This document shows, one piece after another, positions 22,900-33,689 of a stretch of 64,000 bases of DNA. Numbering within the stretch: position 1 is the first letter of the stretch; each line of letters begins with the position of its first letter. Source of the stretch: Perognathus longimembris pacificus (Eukaryota; Chordata; Mammalia; Rodentia; Heteromyidae). Made by a program: the position numbers and the translations under genes. Below the pieces are notes generated by a model. The model searched no databases. It was not told the DNA's origin and saw only the letters and a list, made by a program, of their open reading frames with translations. The stretch is from positions 33,191,983 through 33,255,982 of the forward strand of contig NC_063174.1 in NCBI RefSeq assembly GCF_023159225.1, written 5' to 3'.

Positions 22900-23030
22900 T
22901 AGAAATCCCCAAAACACTGAGAAAGTAGCTGCTATTTCTATTCCCATTTTACAAATGCATAGACTCCGAATTCATAGATCCTACCCACCATCACAGAGCT
23001 AGATAGTAGCCCCTTCTCTCTCTGTCCTGC
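22900..23030 (-). mobile_element. MIR SINE
   Basis: CCCATTTTACAAATGCATAG .. CATCACAGAGCTAGATAGTA fits the antisense MIR core. Confidence 0.6.
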
Positions 23031-23515
23031 TGTTCTAAGGCTTTGCACTCTAGTTGTGTAAGAAGTTGTACAAGAAGACAAAATGCCTAAGAAATGATTG
23101 CTCACCTGGAACAAAGAACAAAGAAAGAAGTGAGTGGTGGAAATGAGGAATTGCGCAGACTTTCAGAGAGTGAGAAATCATTTCTGCATTTTTAGGACCC
23201 TCTTAGAGACTCAGAGTAGCATTCAAGCTCTTTACCTGATGTCAGCCCCAGAGTGAGCTGATCTCTGGATTGTACAGGTGTGCAGGCCCCGCATCCTTTC
23301 CTTGGAGTGGCTCATTTTTCTACTCTGTGCTCTGGAGGCTTCATTCGGGGCACTTGTCAGCTGGGAAGCAGCTCTGTTTGCTGTTTCTCAACCTAATCCT
23401 GTGATTGGCAGGAGAGGGCCTGAGTCTCCTATGGCGAGGACAGAGAATGCAAGGGTGCCCAGCAGACAGGTCAGGATCTCCTGTGGCAAGGAAGAAGTCT
23501 GAGGGCCTCAGATAG
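23031..23515. other. Unique intergenic sequence, no gene recognised
   Basis: Overlapping short frames on both strands (23278-23556) have no recognisable domain. Confidence 0.4.
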
Positions 23516-23517
23516 AT

Positions 23518-23895
23518 TTTTCCTATTTCTTTTGGCAGTATTTGGATTGAACTCAAGACTTCCCGCTTGCAAGGTAGATATTCTTGTCACTTGAGCCATA
23601 CCTCCAGCCCATTTTTGTCTGGGTTATTTTTGAGGTAGGGTCTCGCTTTGTGGCTGGGCTAGCCCAGGCTGTGGTTTTCCCTGCATTGCTAGGGATGGCA
23701 AACTTGAACCACTGCACCCAGACATTATGGGTTCCTTCAGAGCTGGAATAATGGGTATGTGCAACTGCATCTAGCAACTGAGTGAGGTGAAGTCTTCCAA
23801 ACCCTTTGCCTGGCCTGACTCTAACCTTAATCCCTGGATCTCTGCCTCCCAGATAGCTAGGATTACAGGCTTGAGCTACCACACTTCTGGGGTAG
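23518..23895 (-). mobile_element. Old ID-like and B1-like SINEs, antisense
   Basis: 23518-23612 ID-like (GGATTGAACTCAAGACTTCC, CATACCTCCAGCCC). 23615-23895 B1-like (TAGGGTCTCGCTTTGTGGCT, AGCTAGGATTACAGGCTTGA). Confidence 0.65.
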
Positions 23896-24334
23896 GTGAT
23901 CAACCCAGCTTAGACATGATTCTGACCTTTCCCTGTGAGACATACACAGCATAGGAATCCAGTTCAGAGGAAGCAAGGATGAGTCATAAAATGCCGGACA
24001 CCTTATAAAGCCTCAGGAAATGGTAGCTTGAGGCTCAGAGATCCATAGAACAAAACACTTCCTGGATAGAAGGAAACCTTGGCATCAGAGGGTCTGAGGT
24101 AGCTTCCTGGTTAGGAAACGTTGACTCTTAGAACAGAGGAAGTAGCAGAGAACTGAAGTGCCCTCCCATAGTGAGTGGTCGCACCTTGCATCCGTCTCCT
24201 CAAGCAAGACCAGTTCTGAGATAAACTTGAGAAAGGCCCATTGAGATCAGACACAATTGTAAGAGAAAGTAAGAGCAGCATTTCCCAACATCCATAGATT
24301 ACAAGAGTCACCTGCTTCATTTGCTTTAAAATAT

Positions 24335-25485
24335 GGGTTGCCATGTAATCTAGTACAACCACTCTGGACAGCAGCCTGGAGGTTCCCCAAAAATGTAAAC
24401 ATAGATCTTCCCTACAACCCAGCCATACCACGCCTGGGCATCTACCCTGAGTATCACGAGCCAGGATATGATAAGGACACCTGCACACCCATGTTCACTG
24501 CTGCATTATTCACAATAACCAAGATATGGAAGCAACACAAATGCCCCACAATAGGTAAGTGGATCCAAAAAATGTGGTGCCTATATACAATGGAATCTTA
24601 CACAGCCATTAGAAAGGATAAAATAATAGCATTTGCAGTGAAATGGATGGAACTAAAACAAATCATGTTAAGTGAGGTAAGCCAAGCTCAGAGAGACAAA
24701 TGGCACATGTTTTCTTTGATATGCAGAAATTTGATCTAAACACACTGGAATATGATAAATTGTAGAGGATTCTAGATACTCACACACAGTGAAACCAAAA
24801 GAGGATACTCTTAGGAGAGAAACGCAAAGGTGTAATGCCTAAGTGCCTCTTCATATTTATATAAAATAATATATATACATACATATCAAAAAACTCCAAT
24901 ATGGAAAAAGAGACCTCTCTTCTTTTTTTTTTCTTTTAAGTTTTATACTTTTTACGTTCTGATGATTGTCTTCTTTGTTTTGTTTTGGTTTTTTGCCAGT
25001 CCTGGGGCTTAAACTCAAGGCCTGAGCACTGTCCCTGGCTTCTTTTGGTTCAAGGCTAGCACTCTACCACTTGAGCCACAGCACCATTTCCGGATTTTTT
25101 TCTATATATGTGGTGCTGAGGAATCGAACCCAGCGCTTTATATATATGAGGCAAGCACTTTACCACTAGGCCATATTCCCAGCCCTGATTCTGTCTTCTT
25201 TACCTTATGTATGGTATATTAAAGTATACATCTTCAGAAGGGTTGGGGAAGGGTCCAGAACTCAAGGGAAAATGAGTGAAAAGTGCAGCAGTGGAGCTCA
25301 CTGGACACTGATGAAAAGTGAACTATACAACTTCTGTGTGGAGATGGGAGGGAGGGACTGGGAGAGAGAGAGGGGACAGAAGACACTATATGAAAGAAAA
25401 TGTACTCTTTGCTTGACTCATGTGATTGTCATCCCTCTGTCTTCACCACTGTAATAGCAATAAAGTAAATAATAAGTAAATAAAA
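24335..25485 (+). mobile_element. LINE-1 3' end (ORF2 C-terminus and 3'UTR) with SINE-B inserted
   Basis: The open stretch includes [20 protein letters not shown] and [20 protein letters not shown], the ORF2p C-terminus, followed by 3'UTR. An antisense SINE-B interrupts the 3'UTR (24985-25190). Closely similar to the copy at 1690-2735. Confidence 0.88.
24985..25190 (-). mobile_element. SINE-B, antisense, inside L1 3'UTR
   Basis: Flanking copies TGATTGTCTTCTTTG and TGATTCTGTCTTCTTTA mark the target duplication. Confidence 0.9.
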
Positions 25486-25604
25486 TAAAATATTGGTTCC
25501 CAGGCCTCCCTGGTGGGGAGTTGTAAACCAAGAAGTGTGCTGCAAGTTACTAAGTGAAGTACCCATGGGTCTGCAACATAGCCAAATTTGCACAAGGAGC
25601 AGAG

Positions 25605-25690
25605 TATACTACCTCATTTTACAAAAGAAGTGGCTAAGGTAGGCAGGAGCCTGTTCACACTGGTTCAAGGCTGCTAAGTAGCCAAGGAGT
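25605..25690 (-). mobile_element. Possible MIR fragment
   Basis: CTACCTCATTTTACAAAAGA .. GGTTCAAGGCTGCTAAGTAG; diverged. Confidence 0.35.
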
Positions 25691-25914
25691 TTACAGTTTG
25701 CTTGTCAAACTACTGGTAGCTTGAAATAAGCCACAATAGAAGTTCATTAGAGTGAGATTTTCCCTGACCAGTGGGGAGCTCAGGGGTTGCTCAGGGTTGT
25801 TTCCTTCAGAAAATAAGGTATTGATTAAAATAAATATGTCTTAGCAGTTCTCTGGTCTTCAATACATTGCTAATCTTGAATAATGACTTGCCCTCTATGG
25901 AAATCCAAAAACAA

Positions 25915-26045
25915 AGCCAGGTGTAGTGAGGCAATCTTGTAATTACACATTGTCCTCAGAAGCCACTGGTAGCAGGATTAGGGGTTTGAGATCAGCCTGG
26001 GCAAAAGTAGAAAGAACCTGTCTCAAAAACAAACTTAAAACAAAA
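25915..26045 (+). mobile_element. B1-like monomer SINE
   Basis: GCCAGGTGTAGTGAGGCAAT .. GAGATCAGCCTGGGCAAAAG .. CCTGTCTCAAAAAC. Confidence 0.6.
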
Positions 26046-26232
26046 GGGCTGGAAGTGGTGGGGAGGCAAACCACTGAATCACCTCTGCAACAGAGCTGTA
26101 GTTCTCCTGTCCCTTTTACATTCTCCTTTGCATTTAACCTGTACCACTGGAAGCAGTGCCTCCAGTCCAGCACTGTTCTATTAAGGGCTCAAATTCTGCC
26201 ACAGAATTGACTGTTTCTAAAGACTACTTTCG

Positions 26233-26388
26233 GAGCTGGGAATATGGCCTAGTGTAAAGTGCTCGCCTCGTATACATGAACCCCTGGGTTCAATTCCTCA
26301 GCACCACATATATAGATAAAAGCCAGAAGTGGCACTGTGGCTCAGAGCTAGCCCCAGGACTGGCAACAAAAACAAAACAAATAAAAAA
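26233..26388 (+). mobile_element. SINE-B with a shortened tail
   Basis: GAGCTGGGAATATGGCCTAG head; the tail unit lacks its middle (about 40 bases). Confidence 0.82.
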
Positions 26389-26417
26389 ATAGACTGTTTT
26401 CCACAGAGATTAATGGC

Positions 26418-26429
26418 TCCCTCTAGTGG
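26418..26429 (+). promoter_or_regulatory. CTCF-core-like motif
   Basis: TCCCTCTAGTGG matches 11 of 12 positions of the CTCF core GCCMYCTRSTGG; isolated in intergenic DNA. Confidence 0.25.
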
Positions 26430-26721
26430 ATGGGAAGGAATACAGCTATACACACACATACATAGATATACACACACATAATTGTGTGATTTGTGGGACT
26501 TGTGAAACACTATTTTGTCATTTATTCACCTATTTACCAAGAGCATTTCAAAAGGAAGACAAGGAAATTAGCCAGGAGTGGCACACTCAGATGAGGTTCC
26601 ACACAGTTTCTTTTAAGCTGGCTCTTGTTCAGGTTGGCTCTCTAAGCCTTGCCAGCTCACAAGCTATGCCTCTTAATTTTCAAACATGAAAAAAAAAATC
26701 AAGCTAACAAAATGCAATTTA

Positions 26722-26968
26722 GGTGGCACCGGTGTCTCACACCTGTAATATACTCAGGAGGCTGAGATCTGAGGATCGTGGTTCCAAGCCAGCAGAACAA
26801 TAAAGCCCATGAGACTCTTCTCTCCCCAATTAACCACCAAAAAAGCCAGAAGTGAAGCTGTGGTTCAAGTGGTAGAGCACTAACTTTGAGCACAAAAGCT
26901 CAAGGACAGCACCCAGGCCCAGAGTCCAAGCCCCAGGACCAGCAAAAACAAAACAAAACAAAACAAAA
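26722..26968 (+). mobile_element. SINE-A
   Basis: GGTGGCACCGGTGTCTCACA to CCAGGACCAGCAAAAAC and (AAAAC)n. Confidence 0.85.
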
Positions 26969-27136
26969 CACCTCTGTGTTGTAAGCAAGCTGTATACAAA
27001 ACACAGATGTTGATGTCTTTCCACAGTATCAGAAATTATTACATGGCAATAAATTCACATCAATTTCGTTTTAATTTGCCAAGTACTACCTGTAAGGAAA
27101 ATTTTCAAATACCAAGAGTATAAATAAAGAAAAGAC

Positions 27137-27340
27137 CGGGGCTGGGAATATGGCCTAGTGGCAAGAGTGCTTGCCTCGTATACATGAGGCCCTGGGTTCG
27201 ATTCCTCAGCACCACATATACAGAAAATGGCCAGAAGTGGCGCTGTGGCTCAAGTGGCAGAGTGCTAGCCTTGAGCAAAAAAGAAGCCAGGGACAGTGCT
27301 CAGGCCCTGAGTTCACGGCCTAGAACTGGCCAAAAAAAGA
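27137..27340 (+). mobile_element. SINE-B, middle class
   Basis: GGGGCTGGGAATATGGCCTA to TAGAACTGGCCAAAAAAAG; followed without a second target repeat by the retroelement tail at 27345. Confidence 0.9.
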
Positions 27341-27344
27341 AGTC

Positions 27345-27578
27345 ATTTTCCTGGTGACACCATGGTGCCTCCTCAGCATGGCTTCCAAGTCCCTCCACAG
27401 CCCATTGCTACCTGGAGCATGGCCAGCCGGAGTCTGTGTTTTAATGGGGGAAGGGGGGTATGAGGGACAAGGTAACAAACAGTACAAGTAATGTATCCAA
27501 TGCCTAACGTATGAAACTGTAAACTCTCTGTACATCAGTTTGATAATAAAAATTTGGAAAAAAAAAAAAAAAAAAAGA
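27345..27578 (+). mobile_element. Retroelement 3' end fused behind a SINE-B
   Basis: Unrecognised 70-nt lead, then a 3' end shared with 33120-33215 (TATGAAACTGTAAACTCTCT.., AATAAAAATTT) and a long poly-A. Together with the SINE-B at 27137 it lies between direct repeats AAAGAAAAGACC (27125-27137 and about 27578-27590). Confidence 0.55.
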
Positions 27579-27592
27579 AAAGAAAAGACCAA

Positions 27593-28018
27593 GCTGAGCA
27601 CTGGTGACTCATGCCTGTAATCCTAGCTATTCAGGAGGCTGGGATCTGTGGATCACAGTTCAAAGCTAGCCCAGGCAGAAAAGTCCCATGAGACTCTTAT
27701 TTCCAATTAACTACTCAAAAACCAGAAGTAGAGCTGTGGCTCAAAAGCAAAAGAGCTGAGGGACAGCACCCAGGCCTTGAGTTCAAGCCCCGCCACTGAC
27801 AAGTAGATAAAAAGAGGACTGGGAATATGGCTTAGTGGTAGAGTGCTTACCTAGCATGCATGAAGCCCTGGGTTTGATTCCTCAGTGCCACATACACAGA
27901 AAAGGCCAGAGCGGTGCTGTGGCTCTAGTGGTAAAGTACTAGCCTTCAGCAAAAGAGCTCAGGGACAGTGCCCAGGCTGAGAGTCAAGTCCCAGGACTGG
28001 CAAAAAGATAAAAAGAAA
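27593..28018 (+). mobile_element. SINE-A (27593-27805) and SINE-B (27816-28005)
   Basis: The SINE-B is flanked by AGATAAAAAGA-type direct repeats. Confidence 0.85.
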
Positions 28019-28242
28019 AGACCAGAAAAACAAACTCACAGGCCAACATGTTTTATTGGACTGAACCACCTGAGAAGTGGGTCCATGTTTTCTTCAGCCT
28101 GGCTGGAGAAGAAATGGCTTGATTCTCTTCAAACCAAAGAATCTAATTAGGCAGAAGAGTGAAGTCAGGTGGGGGCAGAGGTCAAGGTGGGGGGGGGGCA
28201 AAATGGGAACAAGAGAAGAGGTTCTTTGTGCAGAGATGGAAT

Positions 28243-28435
28243 CTTTTTGTTTTGCCAATCCTGGGGCTTGAACTCAGGACCTGGGCCCTGCCCCTGGCTT
28301 CTTTTGCTCAAGGCCCTACCACTTGAGCCACAGCACCACTTCTAGCCTTTTCTGTTTATGTGGTGCTGAGGAATCAAGCCCAGGGCTTCATGCATGCTAG
28401 GCAAGCATTCTACCACTAAAACACATTCCCAGCCA
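28243..28435 (-). mobile_element. SINE-B, antisense
   Basis: TTTGCCAATCCTGGGGCTTG to ACACATTCCCAGCC. Confidence 0.87.
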
Positions 28436-29470
28436 AGATGGAATCTTTTGAGTTTCAGAAAAGGTTTTTGTTATTTTTTATAGCATCTGTTGCCAAAGGC
28501 TTTGGCCCTCAGTTCACAGATTCTCTCTTTTACAGCTGCAGGTTGTGTTTGGGGAGGGGAAAGATGAGAGATGATTCCACCTGGCCTGCAGCAAGAGCAG
28601 TTCTAGAATTGTTCAGGATGTGGCTGTCAACGGGGGAGATGAGTGTTTCCATCATTACTGATTTCACTTGGTAATTGTGAGCCATGGGCTAACATAGGTT
28701 CTTTTACTCCGATTTTAATTACTAATACTCTCAGACCACAAGGATATCTACATAGGTTTACAGAAAAGCTAAGAAACAGGTTAAAGCAGGCACAGAGCTC
28801 AAAGGGGTTTTACTGAAGGTAAGAAGGATAGCTTATCTAGCTGCTAAGAGAACTAGTGTACATGGGTAGATACAGTATTAACATAATAAGCTGCTCAGGA
28901 CAGGTTTGAGATACAGAGAGGACCTGATAAGTAGGATGAACTTACTGAGCCCCATAGTCAGGCCTGAAAGACCTGCAACAATAGCAACAAGTTGGTGGGT
29001 AATGCTGAATCAGCATGTTAGGTGCTTCTCTCTTTATGTGATCCAGAAGAGGGGTTGCATCATTGCTTGGTGTTCAATACACTTACAAGGCCTGTCTTTC
29101 CTGATGTGGGCTGGAGATTGAATGCAGGGCCTCCCACTGGAAAGCAAGCCCTTTACACGCAGGCTCTGCCTCCAGCCTTCCCATATGGTTTTGTTATGCC
29201 CATGTGATCATGACTTAATTTGACAAGTTCCTAAGTGGTAATATTTTATTTGCATAAATAAGTTACTTATCATTCTATATGTCATGCTATGCTAAACAGA
29301 TAATGGTCCCTTACTTACAGAAATAAGATGCACGATCATCCTGCCTCAGTTGTGGCATTCAAATGGAAGCTGCTATTTTATAAAGTAGAATAAGAGCAAC
29401 ACAAGAGTCTAAAAGCCATTGCTCTATATGAATGGAATAAGAGCAGAGCATATCTTCACAGTTGAAAAAT
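28436..29470. other. Intergenic sequence, no gene recognised
   Basis: Mostly unique, possibly with an old LTR-like part (28730-28980). An ID-like antisense remnant lies near 29095-29180 (GGGCTGGAGATTGAATGCAG). Frames up to 88 codons lack any recognisable domain. Confidence 0.35.
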
Positions 29471-29472
29471 GT

Positions 29473-29552
29473 AGGTAGGGCTGAGGATGTGCCTAGTCTG
29501 TGCAATGCCTGAAATGCAAGCACAAGCATTATGTGTGCACACACACACAAAA
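29473..29552 (+). mobile_element. ID-like head fragment
   Basis: GGGCTGAGGATGTGCCTAGT followed by a short CA run. Confidence 0.45.
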
Positions 29553-30000
29553 TGTATCTAAAGCTTTGGTTTGCCAGGACCGAAAGTTGGCAAAACATTA
29601 AAAGATTAAGTTTAATTATTATCACTATGTTTGGATTCTATTGACAGTGTAACAAGATTTGGATAACATGAAAATATGTATAGGTAATAATTACTCCATA
29701 AAAATTATCTTGCCTTTATTGTTATAATTGAATTTTTATGTAACTTATATTCCATTATCAAAGATAAAAAGAAAATATACTTTTTCAATTTTAATTTTAA
29801 AGTGAACAGAATTTGAATATATTTTACCCTAGAAGTATTAAAAAGTCAAAATATTTTTGTTTTTTATTAGCATAAATTATACAAAGGTCTTTTCTGTGAT
29901 ACCTGCGTTTTGATCAAATTCACCCTTCTATATTATTCTTTCTTAACAAATACAAGTCATAATTAAAATAAAAATGTTGAATATTCCATGACATGTTTTA
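29553..30000. other. AT-rich unique sequence
   Basis: No repeat family, gene or regulatory motif recognised. Confidence 0.4.
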
Positions 30001-30232
30001 TTTATTTAGTTGGTCATGGGTCCTGGGCACTGTTCCTGGGCTTTTTTTCACAAGGCTAGTGCTCTACCACTCCAAGTCACAGTATGACTTCTGGTTTTCT
30101 GATGGTTAATTGGAGATAACACCCTCACAGACTTTCCTACCTTGGTTGGCACTGAACCAGGATCCTCAGATCTCAACCTCCTGAGTAGCCAGGATTATAG
30201 GTGTGAGCCCCTGGTGCCCAGCTTCCATGAAA
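30000..30232 (-). mobile_element. SINE-A, antisense
   Basis: GGTCCTGGGCACTGTTCCTG to GTGAGCCCCTGGTGCCCAGC. Confidence 0.82.
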
Positions 30233-30549
30233 TGTTTTAAACATGAAAGTAGTCATAACTTTAGCATTTACCTGTCTGGTTGATGCAGTAAAGCAACATG
30301 CAGGCTCTGTCTGGACCAACCTTTGTGCAAATTGTGTCAGGATAAAATGTCCAATATTGTGTTTCCCTCAGGTGCCACATACAGTGCTGTATTACACACT
30401 GGACCATCCCTGAATAGCTCTGGAATCATGGATTTTTCTAACACAAAGGTGAGGACATGGGACTATAGGAAACACGAACTCCATGGAACAAGAGGCAATT
30501 GCATTTGTGCTGTGGGGAAGCAGACAAGTTAACACAACAGTGAAAAAAG

Positions 30550-30885
30550 ATGTCAGCTGTGGCTCAAGAAGTACCAGCCTTGAGCCAAGAAGCTAAGGGA
30601 CAGTGCCCAGACCCTGAGTATAAGCTTTATTTAGTACCAGCACACACAAAAAGAATAACTTCTTTTTGCCAGTCTTGGGACTTGAAGTCAGCCAAGGTTC
30701 AGATGCTGTCCCTGAGCCTCTTTGTGCTCAAGGCTAGTGCTCTACCACTTGAGCCACAGCAGCACTTCTGGCCTTTTTTTGAGTAGTTGATTGGAGATAA
30801 GAGTCTCACAGGGACTTTTCTGCTTGGGCTGGCTTTGAACCACTATCCTTAGATCTCAGCCTCCTGAGTAGCTGGGCACTTGGCT
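30550..30885. mobile_element. SINE tail unit (+) followed by antisense SINE-A
   Basis: 30550-30645 tail unit in plus sense; 30662-30885 SINE-A in minus sense. Confidence 0.75.
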
Positions 30886-30889
30886 TCAT

Positions 30890-31420
30890 TTTTTCTTTAT
30901 AAGATGATAAAAATCTTGTTTGTCTTTTCCAAAACATTCTGGGAAACTTGTACATTAGCAGCACTTTCATTTGCTATAGTGGGGCCAGTATAGCAGAATT
31001 ACATCATCCAATCTTGCCTCTATCCTTCGTAGATACAACAAAATGGCATAGTGATTTCAAAATCTCATTTACAGTGCATTCAAAATACTTAACTCAATCT
31101 GTCTGACCTACTCCTGCGCCCATGCTCCTGGTCATTCTCCTTCAATTACCTTGTATGACCTTCCCTGCAAAATGCAGTTGTTGGAGGTTTTTTTTGTTGT
31201 TTGTTTTTGGTATCTGGTTTTCCCTTACAGTTCCCTAAAAGCATTTCCTCTCATAGCTCTGCTTAGAAGATCTAAGAATGCTAAAATGACAAAGAATAGA
31301 TATTAACGTGAAGACTGATTCCAAAATAATGAGATCCTATTAACTTAAAAAGAGGTAAAATGACACACACACACACACACACACACATACAAAAAAAATT
31401 GTATTAAAGTCCCATAGGAA
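30890..31420. other. Unique intergenic sequence with (CA)n
   Basis: No gene recognised; (CA)n at 31362-31386. Confidence 0.45.
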
Positions 31421-31795
31421 GTTGGGCACCAGTGGCTCATGCCTATAAACCCAGATACTCAGGAGGCTGAGATCTGAGGATAGAGGTTTGAAGCCAGGCT
31501 GGGCAGGAAAACCCCCAAAACTCTTATCTTCAATTAACCAGCAAAAAAAGCTGAAAGTATAGCAGCTCAGGACTTTCTTGCCTCTGAGCTGGCTTCAAAC
31601 CAGGATCCTCAGATCTCAGACTCCTAAAGTAGCTAGGATTAGTGGCATGGCAGGTGTGAGCTACCAGTGCTGGATTCTTTAATTGGGATTTGAGGAAGAG
31701 AAAAGAAATTGGAAATAAGAAACAGTCTGGGAAGACCTGTGGCTCAAGTAGTAGAGCACTAGCCTTGAGCACAAAAAGCTCAGAACACACAAAGA
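31420..31795. mobile_element. SINE-A (+) split by an inverted SINE-A head
   Basis: Plus SINE-A 31420-31565; minus-sense head 31566-31675 (TTTCTTGCCTCTGAGCTGGC .. GCTACCAGTGCTGG); plus tail unit 31735-31793. Confidence 0.7.
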
Positions 31796-32155
31796 TGCAA
31801 TGTCTCTGTGCCTCTGATTATATAAAACAATATTTATTGGAATGACCTCCGGGAAATGGAAACAAAGAGGTAGTTGGGTTTTTTCCTATTCTTTTTTGTC
31901 ATGTTTGTTCACTTATTTGTCTTTGGGAGGGCAAGAGAGGGCAGAGAAATGGAGGGGCACAATGCAACAGTGGTACTCACTGGACACTGTTGGAAATTAA
32001 CTGTACAACTTGCGGACAGGGATGGGAGGGAAAAACTGGGAGTGAAGAAAGGAGTGACATTCATTCTCCAAAAGAAGGGTACTCATTATCTGACTTATAA
32101 TACAGTAACCCCTCTGTACATCAACTTTATAACAATTTAAAAAAATTTTTAAGCT
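31795..32155 (+). mobile_element. LINE-1 3'UTR fragment
   Basis: Matches the 3'UTRs at 2300-2720 and 24780-25470 (ACAAAGATGCAATG.., GTGGTACTCACTGGACACTG.., CTCTGTACATCAACTTTATAA). Confidence 0.75.
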
Positions 32156-32365
32156 TAAGAGACAGCACTTGGTCCAGGAGTTCAAGCACCAGGACCAGCA
32201 TTCCCCCCCAACCCCCGCCCGGGAAAATAATAATCTGTGTGTGAAAACTTTCGCCAACTTCAAATACAAACAGCTTAGATGGTTAATTAGATCTACCTTT
32301 GAAGACCAATTCTAAAGTACTTTTAGAGCTTAGTAGTTCCCGTAGTATTTCCACATTTTCTGCGT

Positions 32366-32790
32366 GCTTTTTTTTCAGTCCTGGAACTTGAATTCAGGCA
32401 CTGTCTCTGAGCTTCTTTTGCTCAAGGCACTTTTGCTCCACCACTTGAGGCACAGTACTGAGGAATCAAACCCAAGACTTCATGCATGCTAGGCAAGCAC
32501 TCTACCACCACTAGGCCAAATTCCCCCCGTTTGTAGTCTTTTTCTTTTTTTTAATTTATTTTATTTTTATTATTATTATTTGGGGGGGGGGGGGGACAGT
32601 CCTGGGCCTTGGACTCAGGGCCTGCGAACTGTCCCTGGCTTCTTCACGCTCAAGGCTAGCACTCTGCCACCTGAGCCACAGCGCCCCTTCTGGCAGTTTT
32701 CCATATATGTAGTGCTGGGGAATCAAACAGAGAGCTTCATGTTTAGGAGGCAAGTACTCTTGCCACTAGGCCATATTCCCAGCCCCCGTT
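32366..32790 (-). mobile_element. Two antisense SINE-B copies, the younger next to the older
   Basis: Old copy 32366-32527; young copy 32590-32786. Direct repeats CCCGTTTGTAGTCTT (about 32526 and 32785) bracket the young copy. Confidence 0.85.
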
Positions 32791-33044
32791 TGTAGTCTTA
32801 TGTCTTAGAGTTATAGCTACAAGAACCAGTTAATGTGTTAAGTTTCCGTTGGTGTAATAAATACACGAGGTAAGTGGACTTGTGGGAGGCAAGGCAGAAT
32901 GTGATGTTAAGTCACACCACATGGTTGGGGCAAGTCCGCTCACCTCATGATGACAAGTAACAGAGAAAGATACAAGGGGCCAGGCGCGATTATCTCCTTC
33001 AAAGGCAAGTTCCTAGTAACTTCCTTCAAAGAGAGCTCCCCTCA
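32787..33044. other. Unique intergenic sequence
   Basis: Nothing recognised. Confidence 0.4.
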
Positions 33045-33220
33045 AACTGTTTGGTGTAAATCAACTGAACAACTCATGGGGGGAAAGGGAAAGGGAGAGG
33101 GAGAGGGGGAGGGGGGAATGAGGGAGGAGGTAACGAACAGTGCAACAAATGTACCCAATGCCTAACGTATGAAACTGTAACGTCTCTGTACATCAGTTTG
33201 ACAATAAAAATTTAAAAAAG
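33045..33220 (+). mobile_element. 5'-truncated retroelement 3' end with target-site duplication
   Basis: Ends CCAATGCCTAACGTATGAAA .. CATCAGTTTGACAATAAAA and is flanked by direct repeats AGAGAGCTCCCCTC (33030-33044 and 33222-33236). It shares its last ~90 nt with 27470-27560. Probably an L1 3'UTR subfamily different from the copies at 1.7 and 24.3 kb. Confidence 0.6.
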
Positions 33221-33352
33221 AGAGAGCTCCCCTCTTAAAGGTTCTACCAACTCCCAACCCTATGTCTTTGGAGGACAATCAAGATCCAAGTCATAGCAGT
33301 TAAGCTTGAAAATAAGCCAAACTGAATCATAGAAAACAACTTGCATTAGATA

Positions 33353-33402
<50 letters not shown>
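33353..33402. repeat. (CA)n microsatellite
   Basis: About 25 CA units. Confidence 0.96.
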
Positions 33403-33405
<3 letters not shown>

Positions 33406-33451
33406 AGCTCCCTTAAGAGATTTGGAATTTAATAACTAAAAAACTGCCAGA

Positions 33452-33545
33452 TTTGGCTAGGCACAGTGGTTCAAGCCTGTGAGTCTAGCCACTTAGGAGG
33501 CAGAGATCTGGAAATCGCAGTTTGAGGCCAGGCCCGCCCACACAA
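33452..33545 (+). mobile_element. SINE-A head only
   Basis: GGCTAGGCACAGTGGTTCAA .. GAGATCTGGAAATCGCAGTT; stops before the tail. Confidence 0.6.
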
Positions 33546-33689
33546 AGTTTTTCAGACCCCTATGTGAATTCATACATTATGGTGCCTGTCATCCCAGTTT
33601 ACAGTGGGAAACACAATTAGAGGGTAGGGGTTCAGGTCAAGGGGCAAAAAGTGAGTCTATTTCAAAAATCACCAGAACATAAAGGGCCA

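Noticed and set aside
27137..27210. tRNA-like heads of SINE-B copies (here and throughout) as tRNA genes
   Set aside because: They carry B-box GGTTCGATTCC but no intact cloverleaf, and each continues into a SINE tail and poly-A.
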